From contig NZ_VMOA01000001.1 in NCBI RefSeq assembly GCF_020662345.1, forward strand, positions 1 through 64,000: 64,000 nucleotides of DNA. Direction: 5' to 3'. Shown here one piece after another: positions 63,757-64,000 of the stretch; within the stretch, counting starts at the first letter, position 1; each line of letters opens with the position of its first letter. The translations under genes were made by a program, and so were the position numbers. Source of the stretch: Methylobacterium sp. W2 (GTDB taxonomy: Bacteria; Pseudomonadota; Alphaproteobacteria; Rhizobiales; Beijerinckiaceae). The notes under the pieces were generated by a model. It worked only from the letters and a program-made list of their open reading frames with translations. It did not search any database and had not been told where the DNA came from.

Positions 63757-64000
63757 TTAGCTCTTGGCCGGTGCGTTTTTGTCGGCGGGCTTCTTCTTGA
63801 ACATCCCGCCGAGGTTGTCCCACAACTCCACCTTCACGCCATTGCGGCGCATGATGACGTATTGCTGGATGACCGAGAGGGTGTTGTTCCAGGCCCAGTA
63901 GATCACCAGACCGGCCGGGAACGAGCCGAGCATGAAGGTGAACACGATCGGCATGAAGGTGAAGATCTGCGCCTGGACCGGGTCCGGCGGCGCGGGGTTC
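63757..64000 (-). CDS. yidC: Membrane protein insertase YidC, C-terminal part (5' end outside window)
   Basis: Only the last ~80 residues are inside the window. They include [13 protein letters not shown] at the edge, then the last YidC membrane hairpin ([26 protein letters not shown], in parts), [10 protein letters not shown] and the basic tail ([12 protein letters not shown]). YidC inserts and folds inner-membrane proteins with or without SecYEG. The gene order yidC-engB is conserved in alphaproteobacteria. Confidence 0.95.
   Translation of the reverse strand, partial: NPAPPDPVQAQIFTFMPIVFTFMLGSFPAGLVIYWAWNNTLSVIQQYVIMRRNGVKVELWDNLGGMFKKKPADKNAPAKS

Overview
The window looks like chromosomal DNA of a high-GC alphaproteobacterium of the order Hyphomicrobiales (Rhizobiales), most likely Methylobacterium or Methylorubrum. 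The best clue is MeaB at 4064-5056, which matches the M. extorquens protein closely as I remember it. ArgB, EngB, YidC, ClpB and the acetoacetate/3-hydroxybutyrate genes fit the same group. The genes are packed with short spacers and many 4-base ATGA/GTGA stop-start overlaps. Assignments come from reading motifs by eye; no database search was run.

Layout. 1-2.9 kb: patatin-like lipase, acetoacetate decarboxylase and 3-hydroxybutyrate dehydrogenase in one run. 3-5 kb: CsbD-like protein, then meaB coupled to a pyroglutamyl-peptidase homologue. 5-11.6 kb: exported alpha/beta hydrolase, acidic protein, VOC protein, L,D-transpeptidase, SDR enzyme, and a hydrolase-AraC pair. 11.9-14.2 kb: zwf and a GntR regulator. 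14.2-19.9 kb: chemoreceptor, then a divergent GntR regulator and a three-gene TRAP transporter. 20-24.5 kb: LOG-family enzyme, LysM protein, Atm1-type ABC exporter.

24.7-32.2 kb is the most interesting region. Six tightly overlapping genes encode a carrier protein, an acyl-CoA-dehydrogenase-like flavoenzyme, a class II aminoacyl-tRNA-synthetase-like amino acid:carrier-protein ligase, a DUF1839 protein with a Cys/His pattern that could be an acyltransferase site, a GH2-family protein, and a double alpha/beta-hydrolase whose nucleophile positions hold Arg and Cys. Together they suggest a pathway that loads an amino acid on a carrier, modifies it and transfers it, possibly to a sugar. The ligase family is known; the product is not.

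32-45 kb: ADP-ribosylglycohydrolase, MFS transporter, an AT-rich gap, a large RTX protein, a metal/siderophore-type ABC importer, UDP-glucose dehydrogenase, and a divergent MFS/LysR pair. 45-55.5 kb: family I CoA-transferase, bestrophin, asparaginase, OhrR-type regulator, NUDIX protein, tRNA-Thr(GGT), argB, small unknown proteins, MOSC protein. 55.7-60.5 kb: clpB with an RpoH-like promoter, then an AtoE-type short-chain fatty acid transporter. 60.6-62.4 kb: a lower-GC, possibly acquired gene flanked by an 11-bp direct repeat. 62.5-64 kb: DUF423 protein, engB and the 3' end of yidC.

A recurring theme is short-chain acyl and C4 metabolism (adc, hbdH, CoA-transferase, AtoE, MeaB), which fits a polyhydroxybutyrate-storing organism using the ethylmalonyl-CoA pathway. 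The window also carries several long perfect inverted repeats between genes.
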